Shown in pieces: positions 29,082-34,801 of a stretch of DNA of 34,801 nucleotides. Made by a program: the position numbers and the translations under genes. The stretch is from Schinkia azotoformans LMG 9581 (GTDB taxonomy: Bacteria; Bacillota; Bacilli; Bacillales; Bacillaceae_J), in NCBI RefSeq assembly GCF_000307855.1, contig NZ_AJLR01000008.1:1-34801 (forward strand), in the 5' to 3' direction. Below the pieces are notes generated by a model. It was not told the origin of the DNA. It did not search any database and worked only from the letters and a program-made list of their open reading frames with translations. Position 1 is the stretch's first letter. The number at the start of each line of letters is the position of its first letter.

Positions 29082-29852
29082 ATGAGATTATTAGACAAAG
29101 TAGCTCTTATAACTGGGGCTGGTTCAGGAATTGGAAAAGAAACAGCATTATTATTTGCGAAAGAAGGAGCAAAGGTAGTTGTTGCTGATATAAATGAAGT
29201 TGGCGGCAAAGAAACTGTTCATGAAATTGAGCAGCTAAATGGCAGCTCTATCTTTGTAAAAGTTGATGTAACAAATGAAGCTAGTGTTAATGAGATGGTA
29301 GAGACAATTCTTGAAAGCTATGGAACAATTGATGTTTTATTTAATAATGCAGGCATCAGCGGTGTTGGTCAACTGCACCTTATTAGCTTGGATACTTGGA
29401 AGAAGGTCCTTGATGTTAATGTAAATGGTGTATTTTTAGTTTCGAAAGCTGTCGTGCCGGTAATGATGAAGAATAAGAAAGGCTCTATCATTAATATGTC
29501 CTCTTGTATAGCGGAGATGGGCTTAGCGGACCGGGCATCCTATGCGGCAACTAAAGGGGCTATTTTATCATTAACGAAATCAATGCAGGTAGATTATGCT
29601 CCATATAATATTAGGGTAAATGCGTTAATGCCTGGTACAATTTACACTCCATTTGTCGAGGATTATCTATCAAGGGAAGCTGACCCAGAAGCGGCTATTT
29701 CCAATATCAAAAAGAGACAGTTAAGCGGTGACCTTGGGAAACCGATTGATGTGGCCTATGCAGCATTGTATTTAGCAAGTGATGAATCTAAGTTTATGAT
29801 GGGAACTCCATTTATGATTGATGGTGGGGTAGTCAATGGAAAATCAAGTTAA
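29082..29852 (+). CDS. SDR-family dehydrogenase, probably 2-keto-3-deoxy-sugar-acid 4-dehydrogenase
   Basis: A 256-residue classical short-chain dehydrogenase with the cofactor motif TGAGSGIG (residues 11-18) and NNAG. The catalytic Ser140/141, Tyr154 and Lys158 are present (YAATK). An acidic residue after the second strand (VVADINE) favours NAD over NADP. SDR substrates cannot be read from motifs. The next gene resembles 2,4-diketo-3-deoxy-acid hydrolases, and in known L-rhamnonate, L-fuconate and pentonate routes such a hydrolase is paired with an SDR that oxidises C4 of the 2-keto-3-deoxy acid. Glucose- or polyol-type dehydrogenase activity remains possible. The ATG at 29082 is chosen for GGAGG at 29071; the frame is open 18 nt further. 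Confidence 0.75.
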   Translation: MRLLDKVALITGAGSGIGKETALLFAKEGAKVVVADINEVGGKETVHEIEQLNGSSIFVKVDVTNEASVNEMVETILESYGTIDVLFNNAGISGVGQLHLISLDTWKKVLDVNVNGVFLVSKAVVPVMMKNKKGSIINMSSCIAEMGLADRASYAATKGAILSLTKSMQVDYAPYNIRVNALMPGTIYTPFVEDYLSREADPEAAISNIKKRQLSGDLGKPIDVAYAALYLASDESKFMMGTPFMIDGGVVNGKSS

Positions 29853-29923
29853 TAAATTAATATAATACTAAATAAACTATTAACTAGAAATATAAAATTT
29901 AAAAATGGAGGCTAGAGATTACT

Positions 29924-30826
29924 ATGAAATTATTAACTTATAAAGAAGATGGCCAATTAAAATTAGGGATCAAGACGGACCTTGGTGTATTAAACGTTGA
30001 AAAGGCTGGCAATACATATAATCAGGAAGTTCCGAAGACGATTGAAGAGGTCATTAATAATAGTGAAAATGGGCTAAGTGTTTTGGATTCCCTAGTTAAA
30101 ACTGCCTTGGAAGTGGAAAATAGCTCTTTGTTTTTGGAAGAGGAAAGCCTTACAATGGGTCCAGCAGTTCCAAATCCGGGAAAAATTATTTGCGTGGGGG
30201 TAAACTATAAGGAGCATGCAGAGGAATCAAATATGGCCTTACCTGAATACCCTTTACTGTTTAGTAAGTTTAACAATACTTTATCAGGACATAATCAGGT
30301 TGTTTATTTACCTAATGATTCGAACGAAAATGATTATGAAGCCGAACTTGTCCTTGTAATTGGGAAAGAGGCAAAAAATGTATCAAAAGAAAATGCTTTA
30401 GATTATGTGTTTGGCTATAGTAATGGCAATGACTTATCATCCCGTGACCTACAATTTCGTACTGTCCAATGGTTATTAGGTAAATCTCCTGATGGATTTT
30501 GTCCGGTTGGTCCATATGTAGTAACAAGTGATGAAGTTGGCGATCCACATAATTTACAAATTAAGTCGATTGTAAACGGTGAGGTGCGTCAAAATTCAAA
30601 TACATCATTCATGATATTTAAATGTGATGAATTAGTTAGTTATATTTCAAACTATATGACATTAAACCCAGGGGATATTATTTTAACAGGTACTCCTGAA
30701 GGTGTTGCCCTTGGCTATCCAGAAGATGAAAGAGCGAATTACTACTTAAAAGATGGGGATGTAGTGACTGTTGAAATTGACAAGCTTGGGAAGCTGACAA
30801 ACACATTAAAACAGGAAACTAAATAA
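29924..30826 (+). CDS. FAH-fold hydrolase, probably 2,4-diketo-3-deoxy-sugar-acid hydrolase
   Basis: A 300-residue FAH-superfamily enzyme. GKIICVGVNYKEHAEE opens the catalytic domain. Metal ligands are Glu139 and Glu141 (YEAELVLVIG) and Asp170 (GNDLSSRD). TGTPEGVALG near residue 260 is typical. It is related to, but clearly different from, the FAH-fold protein at 26533, and lacks that protein's YDAERPE signature. Close relatives cleave C-C bonds of 2,4-diketo acids, for example 2,4-diketo-3-deoxy-L-rhamnonate to pyruvate and lactate. The corresponding pentonate product would give pyruvate and glycolate. Oxaloacetate decarboxylase/acylpyruvase activity is an alternative. It follows the SDR gene by 71 nt with GGAGG before the ATG. 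Confidence 0.75.
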   Translation: MKLLTYKEDGQLKLGIKTDLGVLNVEKAGNTYNQEVPKTIEEVINNSENGLSVLDSLVKTALEVENSSLFLEEESLTMGPAVPNPGKIICVGVNYKEHAEESNMALPEYPLLFSKFNNTLSGHNQVVYLPNDSNENDYEAELVLVIGKEAKNVSKENALDYVFGYSNGNDLSSRDLQFRTVQWLLGKSPDGFCPVGPYVVTSDEVGDPHNLQIKSIVNGEVRQNSNTSFMIFKCDELVSYISNYMTLNPGDIILTGTPEGVALGYPEDERANYYLKDGDVVTVEIDKLGKLTNTLKQETK

Positions 30827-30831
30827 TGCAA

Positions 30832-30874
30832 AAAACAGGCTATGTTAAAATCGCATTTTAACATAGCCTGTTTT
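30832..30874. terminator. Bidirectional terminator between converging genes
   Basis: A perfect 20-bp stem (30832-30851 / 30855-30874) with the 3-nt loop CGC begins AAAACAGGC and ends GCCTGTTTT. The A- and T-tracts let it serve both the rightward FAH operon and the leftward gntR gene, whose stop is at 30876. Confidence 0.93.
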
Positions 30875-30875
30875 G

Positions 30876-31574
30876 TTAATTCAGTTGATCATATAGTTTT
30901 TTGGCATTAATAAAGTTGCTTTCAATGGCTTGTCTTACTTTATCAAGGTCATGCTCTTTCATCGCTTTAATTAGCTTTGTCCGCCATTCGATACTATTTT
31001 TTTTCGCACCCGGAATATTTAGGATTTTAACCATGGAATCATGGCGAAGATGGACGATCGTTTGCATGAGCTTCCGATAAATATTATTCGTGCTGCAAAA
31101 GCCTAGGTGCAAATCAAATTCATCCAGCAGTTGTTGAAACTCTATCTCGTATTTTCCTTTGCTAAGTTCCTTTAGAGTGCCTATAATTTGCTCTAGTTTA
31201 GTTAGATCTTCTTCAGTTATGTGCTGCGCGGCCTCTAAATAGACCTCAGATTCAATTAATTTCCTGGCAGCATAGATCTCATCAAGATTACTAATTTCAT
31301 TGTGATACATCCACAAAATGGTCTCAGCCGGAATTGACGCTTCCCTTTCGCTTACAAAACTTCCCTCGCCAGGCTTTATTGTAATAAGGCCAATAAGAGC
31401 AAGTGCCCGCAATGATTCTCTTACCCTGCCTCTATTAACCCCAAACTGCTCAGCTAAAAGACGTTCATTTGGTAATTTATCACCCGGCTTCAATGCATTT
31501 GAAGTAATCCACGAAGCCATTTGCTCCATAACCTGTTCCGTTACCGTTACTCGCTTAATAGGATTTATTTTCAA
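30876..31574 (-). CDS. GntR-family transcriptional regulator, FadR subfamily
   Basis: The 232-residue product has an N-terminal GntR winged helix (about 8-75: QMASWITSNALKPGDKLPNERLLAEQFGVNRGRVRESLRALALIGLI). A C-terminal all-helical FCD ligand-binding domain (about 90-225) carries Asp/His residues suited to metal and acid binding. Regulators of this group (UxuR, ExuR, LldR, DgoR types) usually repress sugar-acid or hydroxy-acid genes and are released by the acid. The start is TTG with AAAGGTGGTG upstream. It is transcribed away from uxaA. A TGGTACTACCA site overlaps its own -10 box, so it is probably autoregulated. The effector is unknown. Confidence 0.92.
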   Translation of the reverse strand: MKINPIKRVTVTEQVMEQMASWITSNALKPGDKLPNERLLAEQFGVNRGRVRESLRALALIGLITIKPGEGSFVSEREASIPAETILWMYHNEISNLDEIYAARKLIESEVYLEAAQHITEEDLTKLEQIIGTLKELSKGKYEIEFQQLLDEFDLHLGFCSTNNIYRKLMQTIVHLRHDSMVKILNIPGAKKNSIEWRTKLIKAMKEHDLDKVRQAIESNFINAKKLYDQLN

Positions 31575-31624
31575 AAAGAATCACCACCTTTACCATCAAC
31601 CCTGTTTTAACTTTTAAATGAAAT

Positions 31625-31643
31625 TGGTACTACCATAATACCA
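31625..31643 (-). promoter_or_regulatory. gntR extended -10 promoter with operator
   Basis: Read leftward, TGG-TATTAT (the -10 box is at 31635-31640) is an extended -10 element. It is directly followed by the palindrome TGGTASTACCA (31625-31635). A further half-site TACCA lies at 31639-31643. The layout fits autorepression by the FadR-type protein. Confidence 0.6.
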
Positions 31644-31778
31644 CAGCTAAGGTGTAAAATATATATAATAAAATGAAATATTTGTTAACAAATCAATAAA
31701 ACCAGTTTAGTTAAAAACCAAATTTATTTTATCAAAAAATATGATAAAAAAATATTATTAAAAAAATAAGAAAATTTG

Positions 31779-31807
31779 TTGAAAACAGAAAAATAACATG
31801 ATATGAT
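31779..31807 (+). promoter_or_regulatory. Sigma-A promoter of the uxaA-dctPQ operon
   Basis: TTGAAA (31779-31784), a 17-nt spacer and TATGAT (31802-31807). The predicted start near 31814 leaves a leader of about 200 nt that contains two operators. Confidence 0.7.
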
Positions 31808-31817
31808 TTTTTTTGTA

Positions 31818-31830
31818 CTGGTACTACCAG
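31818..31830 (+). promoter_or_regulatory. GntR-type operator at about +5 of uxaA
   Basis: CTGGTACTACCAG is a perfect 13-nt palindrome (centre C). With its flanks it matches the SDR operator at 29026-29049 almost base for base. It is placed to block transcription start or early elongation. Confidence 0.7.
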
Positions 31831-31855
31831 AGAACCTGAATAGCAACAGAGGTAT

Positions 31856-31868
31856 TGAAAGCGCTTCA
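31856..31868 (+). promoter_or_regulatory. cre-like site in the uxaA leader
   Basis: TGAAAGCGCTTCA is a perfect palindrome one base shorter than the ideal cre TGAAAGCGCTTTCA. It lies about 45 nt downstream of the predicted start, where CcpA binding would act as a roadblock. Confidence 0.45.
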
Positions 31869-31945
31869 TGTCAAACAGAAGTTTTCTAGTAGAACAAAGG
31901 GGTTATTTAATAAAATTTTTTAAGTTTGCAATACTACCGTATTAA

Positions 31946-31956
31946 TGGTACTACCA
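31946..31956 (+). promoter_or_regulatory. GntR-type operator, distal copy
   Basis: TGGTACTACCA is identical in its core to the sites at 31625 and 31819. It lies about 130 nt downstream of the predicted start, so it could support looping between two bound dimers or act as a roadblock. It is flanked by further TACTACC and ACTAC half-sites. Confidence 0.6.
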
Positions 31957-31961
31957 CACTA

Positions 31962-31991
31962 CTATAAAACCACTAATTCATAGTTTTATAG
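31962..31991 (+). repeat. Inverted repeat with the IclR half-site just before uxaA
   Basis: CTATAAAAC (31962-31970) and GTTTTATAG (31983-31991) form a 9-bp inverted repeat with a 12-nt spacer. The arms contain TATAAAAC and GTTTTATA, the two half-sites of the iclR operator in reversed order. It may be a hairpin in the leader RNA or a variant operator. Confidence 0.5.
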
Positions 31992-32017
31992 TTTATTACA
32001 TAGGGAGGAGGAACAGT

Positions 32018-32329
32018 ATGAGTCTAAATGAGTATCCAACAATCATTATGAAACCAACTGACAGTGTAGCAGTTGCTTTAAAGGAAATTCCGTCACGGGT
32101 AGAGGTAACGGTGAACATTTCCGGCGAGATTTCAAAAACGATTACGATGAAAGAAACAATCTCCTTTGGTCATAAATTTGCAGTACATGCCATTAAAAAA
32201 GGAGAGGACATTTTAAAGTATGGGGAAGTAATTGGTAGGGCGGTACGAGATATTGAGGAAGGCGAACATGTACATGTTCATAATTTAGAAGGTACGAGAG
32301 GAAGAGGTGACAAGATTGCTAACGAATAG
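32018..32329 (+). CDS. UxaA-family dehydratase, N-terminal SAF-domain subunit
   Basis: The 103-residue protein corresponds to the N-terminal SAF domain that in E. coli altronate dehydratase (UxaA) and galactarate dehydratase (GarD) is fused to the catalytic part. The match is seen in the central FGHKFAVHAIKKGEDILKYGEVIGRAVRDIEEGEHVHVHNL, the hallmark of this domain. A separate small SAF subunit also occurs in the sulfolactate sulfo-lyase pair SuyA/SuyB. It must act with the next gene, whose start lies inside this one. GGGAGGAGG precedes the ATG. The likely job is dehydration of a sugar acid to a 2-keto-3-deoxy acid. The exact substrate is unknown. Confidence 0.85.
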   Translation: MSLNEYPTIIMKPTDSVAVALKEIPSRVEVTVNISGEISKTITMKETISFGHKFAVHAIKKGEDILKYGEVIGRAVRDIEEGEHVHVHNLEGTRGRGDKIANE

Positions 32330-33491
32330 TGAAGGTAAATTTTTAGGATATCGACGTAAGGATGGAAAAGTTGGTGTAAGAAATCACGTTTTGATCTTGC
32401 CGACAATTACATGTGCTACGCAAACGGCACAAAGAATTACTGATTTAGTTCACGGAACTGTATCATTTGTTCACCAACATGGATGTGCGCAAGTCGGTGT
32501 AGATTACGAGCAAACTTTTAGAACTTATGTCGGTATGGGGAAAAATCCAAATGTGTATGGTGTTCTTGTAATTGGTTTAGGATGCGAAACACATCAGGCA
32601 AGAAGTGTAGCAGGAGAGATTGCTAAGTCAGGGAAGCGTGTGGAAGTGCTATCTATTCAAGAACACGGTGGCACATTAACTTCAATCGCGGAAGGAGCAA
32701 AGAAAGCAGCTCAGCTCGTTCAAGAAGCATCAGCCCAGATGAGAGAATGGTGTGACTTTAGTGAATTAATTATCGGAACTGAATGTGGCGGCTCAGATGC
32801 TTGTTCAGGACTATCTGCGAATCCAGCTGTTGGGGCTGTCAGTGATATGATCGTTGAAAGAGGCGGTACATCTATTTTAGCAGAAACGACTGAATTAATT
32901 GGGGCGGAACACTTACTTGCCAATCGTGCAGCAAATGACAAAGTAAGAAAACGTGTTTACGAGGTTATTCAGGCTATGGAAAATCGCTCCATTCTAATGG
33001 GCGTAGATATTCGAACTGGTAACCCAAGCCCAGGGAATATTGCGGGAGGGTTAAGTTCCTTGGAAGAAAAATCATTAGGTGCTGCCAATAAGGCAGGAAA
33101 AAGTGAATTAAAAGAGCTTATTGATTATGCTGAGGAACCAACAGAAAAAGGCTTAGTTTGGATGGACACACCAGGGCATGATATCGAGCAACTAACAGGT
33201 ATGGTTGCCGGTGGTGCACAGATAGTTCTGTTTACAAGTGGAAGGGGCACACCAACTGGATCACCAATTGCACCTGTCATTAAGATTGCTACAAACACTA
33301 TGATGTTTGATAGAATGCAAGAAAACATGGATTTAAACGCTGGAACAATCATCGAAGGCAAAGAAACTGTACAAGATGTAGGCCGAAGGATTTTCGATGA
33401 AATCGCTTTAGTAAGTTCAGGGAAGCTCACTAAAGCTGAAATTCTAAAACAACATGACTTTGGTATTTGGAGAATTGGCCCTACATTTTAA
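32316..33491 (+). CDS. UxaA-family dehydratase, catalytic subunit
   Basis: The 391-residue product matches the catalytic region of altronate/galactarate dehydratases. FLGYRRKDGKVGVRNHVLILPT opens the domain. Cysteines follow in LPTITCATQTA, QHGCAQVGVDYEQT, GLGCETHQA and GTECGGSDACSG, then GRGTPTGSPIAPVIKIATN. Members need Fe(II) or an iron centre. I prefer TTG 32316 because GAGGTGA (32304-32310) is correctly placed for it. A GTG at 32307 is an alternative that adds three residues. Either way the start overlaps the SAF subunit gene, so the two are made together. Possible substrates include hexonates, pentonates and aldarates; sulfolactate cannot be excluded from the subunit split alone, but the sugar-acid neighbours argue against it. 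Confidence 0.87.
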   Translation: MLTNSEGKFLGYRRKDGKVGVRNHVLILPTITCATQTAQRITDLVHGTVSFVHQHGCAQVGVDYEQTFRTYVGMGKNPNVYGVLVIGLGCETHQARSVAGEIAKSGKRVEVLSIQEHGGTLTSIAEGAKKAAQLVQEASAQMREWCDFSELIIGTECGGSDACSGLSANPAVGAVSDMIVERGGTSILAETTELIGAEHLLANRAANDKVRKRVYEVIQAMENRSILMGVDIRTGNPSPGNIAGGLSSLEEKSLGAANKAGKSELKELIDYAEEPTEKGLVWMDTPGHDIEQLTGMVAGGAQIVLFTSGRGTPTGSPIAPVIKIATNTMMFDRMQENMDLNAGTIIEGKETVQDVGRRIFDEIALVSSGKLTKAEILKQHDFGIWRIGPTF

Positions 33492-33498
33492 TGTAGGG
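33479..33498 (+). other. Hairpin at the end of the dehydratase gene
   Basis: CCCTACAT (33479-33486) / ATGTAGGG (33491-33498) form a perfect 8-bp stem with a 4-nt loop. The stop codon TAA lies at the loop and stem edge. No T-tract follows, so it is a weak terminator or an RNA-end stabiliser. Confidence 0.5.
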
Positions 33499-33515
33499 TA
33501 TTCTCTAAAAAGTTG

Positions 33516-33543
33516 TTGAAAGCGTTATCCATTTTTTTATAAA
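33516..33543 (+). promoter_or_regulatory. dctP promoter overlapped by a cre site
   Basis: TTGAAA (33516-33521), a 16-nt spacer and TATAAA (33538-33543) form a promoter. TGAAAGCGTTATCC (33517-33530) matches the cre consensus TGWAANCGNTNWCA at all but the last base and covers the -35 box and half of the spacer. CcpA binding should repress this internal promoter when a preferred sugar is present. Confidence 0.6.
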
Positions 33544-33569
33544 AATTTTAAAAGAAAAGGGGTTATGCA

Positions 33570-34616
33570 ATGAAAAAGTTTTCAAAGTGGTTGAATGTTT
33601 TTCTTGTTGTGATGTTAGTAGGTATGATGGCAGCATGTTCTTCCAATTCTAAAGAAACGTCTTCGGCTGAAAAAATAGGGGGTGCTGAGGGCACCAAGGA
33701 TGAAAAGGTGGTTATCAATATCGCCTATGGAAATCAACCTGGCGAGCCAATTGACCAGCTTGCTAACAAATGGAAGGAACTAGCTGCAGAAAAAAGTGGG
33801 GGGAAAATTGAATTGAAGCTTTACCCAAGCTCACAGCTAGGCTCTGAAAAGGATGTTGTAGAGCAGGCAACAATGGGTAACAATGTAATCGTTATGGCTG
33901 GATATGACTTCTTAATGGACTATGTTCCAGATGCAGGCATTTTGACAGCCCCATATATAACTGACAGTGTTGATGATTTATTATACTTAACAACTACTGA
34001 TTGGTTTAAAGAATTAAATACAAGCTTAAATGAAAAAGGCCTTGATATTGTTGTGACTAAAACAGTATATGGTGAGCGTCATCTATTAACGAATGATCCA
34101 GTATTAAAACCTGAGGATTTAAAAGGGATGAAAATTCGTGTTCCAAACAATCAAATGTCAATTGCAACATTTGAAGCATTAGGAGCAACACCAACACCTA
34201 CTCCACTTGGTGACTTATATACATCCCTTCAACAAGGCTTAATTGATGGGGCGGAAAATCCACTACCGGTTCTTGCGGGAGTAAAGGCACAAGAGGTTTC
34301 AAAGCATCTTGCATTAACTGGCCATCAAAAGTTTATTACTTCTTGGGTTGGTGGTGCTAAATTCATTCAATCCTTACCTGAAGATGTAGTTCAAATTCTA
34401 CGTGAAACTGGTAATGAGGCAGCGGATTTTGCTAGAGGTGTACTTGAAGAACAAAATGAACAAGTATTAGCTGATTTCCAATCTCAAGGCGTTGAAGTGC
34501 ATGAAGTAGATATTGCTCCATTTAAAGATAAGGTTAAACCGGTTTATGAGGCGTTCCCAAATTGGACTCCTGGTTTATATGATAGAATTCAAGAATTGGT
34601 TGCAAGCCAAAAATAA
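33570..34616 (+). CDS. TRAP transporter solute-binding lipoprotein, DctP family
   Basis: The 348-residue product begins with a lipoprotein signal peptide: Lys-rich start, hydrophobic core, and lipobox MAAC with Cys23. It should therefore be anchored outside the membrane. The mature part has the DctP fold, including GKIELKLYPSSQLGSEKDVVEQ and the region around LKGMKIRVPNNQ, whose conserved Arg clamps the substrate carboxylate. The Asn/Asp-containing GLIDGAENPLPV follows. TRAP binding proteins capture organic or sugar acids and pass them to the DctQ-DctM permease, driven by a sodium gradient. The following gene starts DctQ. Location behind a sugar-acid dehydratase suggests that it imports the substrate of this island. 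Confidence 0.93.
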   Translation: MKKFSKWLNVFLVVMLVGMMAACSSNSKETSSAEKIGGAEGTKDEKVVINIAYGNQPGEPIDQLANKWKELAAEKSGGKIELKLYPSSQLGSEKDVVEQATMGNNVIVMAGYDFLMDYVPDAGILTAPYITDSVDDLLYLTTTDWFKELNTSLNEKGLDIVVTKTVYGERHLLTNDPVLKPEDLKGMKIRVPNNQMSIATFEALGATPTPTPLGDLYTSLQQGLIDGAENPLPVLAGVKAQEVSKHLALTGHQKFITSWVGGAKFIQSLPEDVVQILRETGNEAADFARGVLEEQNEQVLADFQSQGVEVHEVDIAPFKDKVKPVYEAFPNWTPGLYDRIQELVASQK

Positions 34617-34638
34617 AAAAAGGCTAGGAAACGCTGCG

Positions 34639-34664
34639 AAAAACGGGCTTTTAGCTCGTTTTTT
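34639..34664 (+). terminator. Internal terminator-like hairpin between dctP and dctQ
   Basis: AAAAACGGGCT (34639-34649) / AGCTCGTTTTT (34653-34663) form an 11-bp stem with one G-U pair and a 3-nt loop, ending in T6. Partial termination here would give more binding protein than permease, a common need in such transporters. Confidence 0.75.
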
Positions 34665-34727
34665 GTATTCAGTGTTAGGTTCTTTGAATTCACATCACAG
34701 ATTTGTTTTTCAATATGGAGGTGCACT

Positions 34728-34801
34728 ATGTTAAAAAAATGGTTTTATCCACTTGATGATGTTTTTTCTGTTATAGCTCTCTCAGGGGTCCTCTTTTTTA
34801 C
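34728..34801 (+). CDS. TRAP transporter small permease, DctQ-like (5' part, cut by window end)
   Basis: Only the first 24 codons and part of the 25th are present: MLKKWFYPLDDVFSVIALSG and onwards, entering a first membrane helix. TATGGAGGT lies just upstream. The position after dctP, the basic-aromatic start and the early hydrophobic helix fit the DctQ four-helix subunit. A dctM gene is expected beyond the edge. The call depends mainly on context. Confidence 0.75.
   Translation, partial: MLKKWFYPLDDVFSVIALSGVLFF

Larger units (their letters stand above)
31575..32017. other. gntR-uxaA divergent regulatory region
   Basis: This 443-nt gap has no gene but is full of sites: the gntR promoter/operator, a perfect palindrome ATTTGTTAACAAAT (31680-31693), an inverted repeat TTTTATCA-N7-TGATAAAA (31727-31749), the uxaA promoter (31779-31807), GntR-type operators at 31819 and 31946, a cre-like site at 31856, and an inverted repeat at 31962-31991. 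The unexplained palindromes could bind a further regulator. Confidence 0.65.

Noticed and set aside
25565-34801. Insertion sequence, transposase or CRISPR array bordering the catabolic island
   Set aside because: No transposase-like protein, regularly spaced repeats or terminal inverted repeats are visible.

Overview
This window is a chromosomal segment of a low-GC, endospore-forming Bacillaceae bacterium (Bacillus/Neobacillus-like). Three things point there: the gene order tRNA - ilvBHC-leuABCD - ysoA - tig - clpX - lonB - lonA - engB - hemAXCDBL closely follows the B. subtilis chromosome; the genes have strong AGGAGG-type ribosome binding sites with frequent GTG/TTG starts; and the sporulation protease LonB is present with an exact sigma-F-type promoter.

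Layout. (1) 1-1010: a tRNA-Arg(TCT), a small leftward coiled-coil gene and an AT-rich regulatory region. (2) 1011-9610: the branched-chain amino acid operon ilvB-ilvH-ilvC-leuA-leuB-leuC-leuD. It is preceded by a sigma-A promoter, a CcpA-type cre about 88 nt upstream of the predicted start point, and a leucine T-box riboswitch with specifier CTC. (3) 9670-18983: the TPR protein YsoA, trigger factor, ClpX, LonB, LonA and the ribosome-assembly GTPase EngB (YsxC). The gaps of this segment carry three copies of an unrecognised GGGCGCAAATA... repeat, and the lonB-lonA gap is almost continuously foldable. (4) 19115-25564: the hemAXCDBL operon, which makes uroporphyrinogen III from glutamyl-tRNA, closed by a strong terminator.

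(5) 25565-34801: where B. subtilis would continue with spoVID, this genome carries a sugar-acid catabolic island. It holds an IclR-family regulator, a FAH-fold enzyme resembling 2-keto-3-deoxy-D-arabinonate dehydratase, an aldehyde dehydrogenase (probably alpha-ketoglutarate semialdehyde dehydrogenase), an SDR dehydrogenase, a second FAH-fold enzyme resembling 2,4-diketo-3-deoxy-sugar-acid hydrolases, a leftward FadR-type GntR regulator, a two-subunit UxaA-type dehydratase, and a TRAP transporter whose small permease is cut by the window edge.

A coherent reading of the island is as follows. The TRAP system imports a sugar acid and the UxaA-type enzyme dehydrates it to a 2-keto-3-deoxy acid. 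That intermediate can then follow two branches: dehydration and oxidation to 2-oxoglutarate, or 4-oxidation and hydrolysis to pyruvate plus a hydroxy acid. The branches appear to be under different regulators. A 17-nt palindrome (GTTTTATAATATAAAAC) lies over the -10 regions of iclR and the dehydratase gene. A different palindrome (TGGTA-S-TACCA) lies at the SDR, gntR and uxaA promoters, and CcpA-type sites sit at uxaA and dctP. The substrate and the double-branch architecture are inferred from family knowledge and context, not proven by the sequence.
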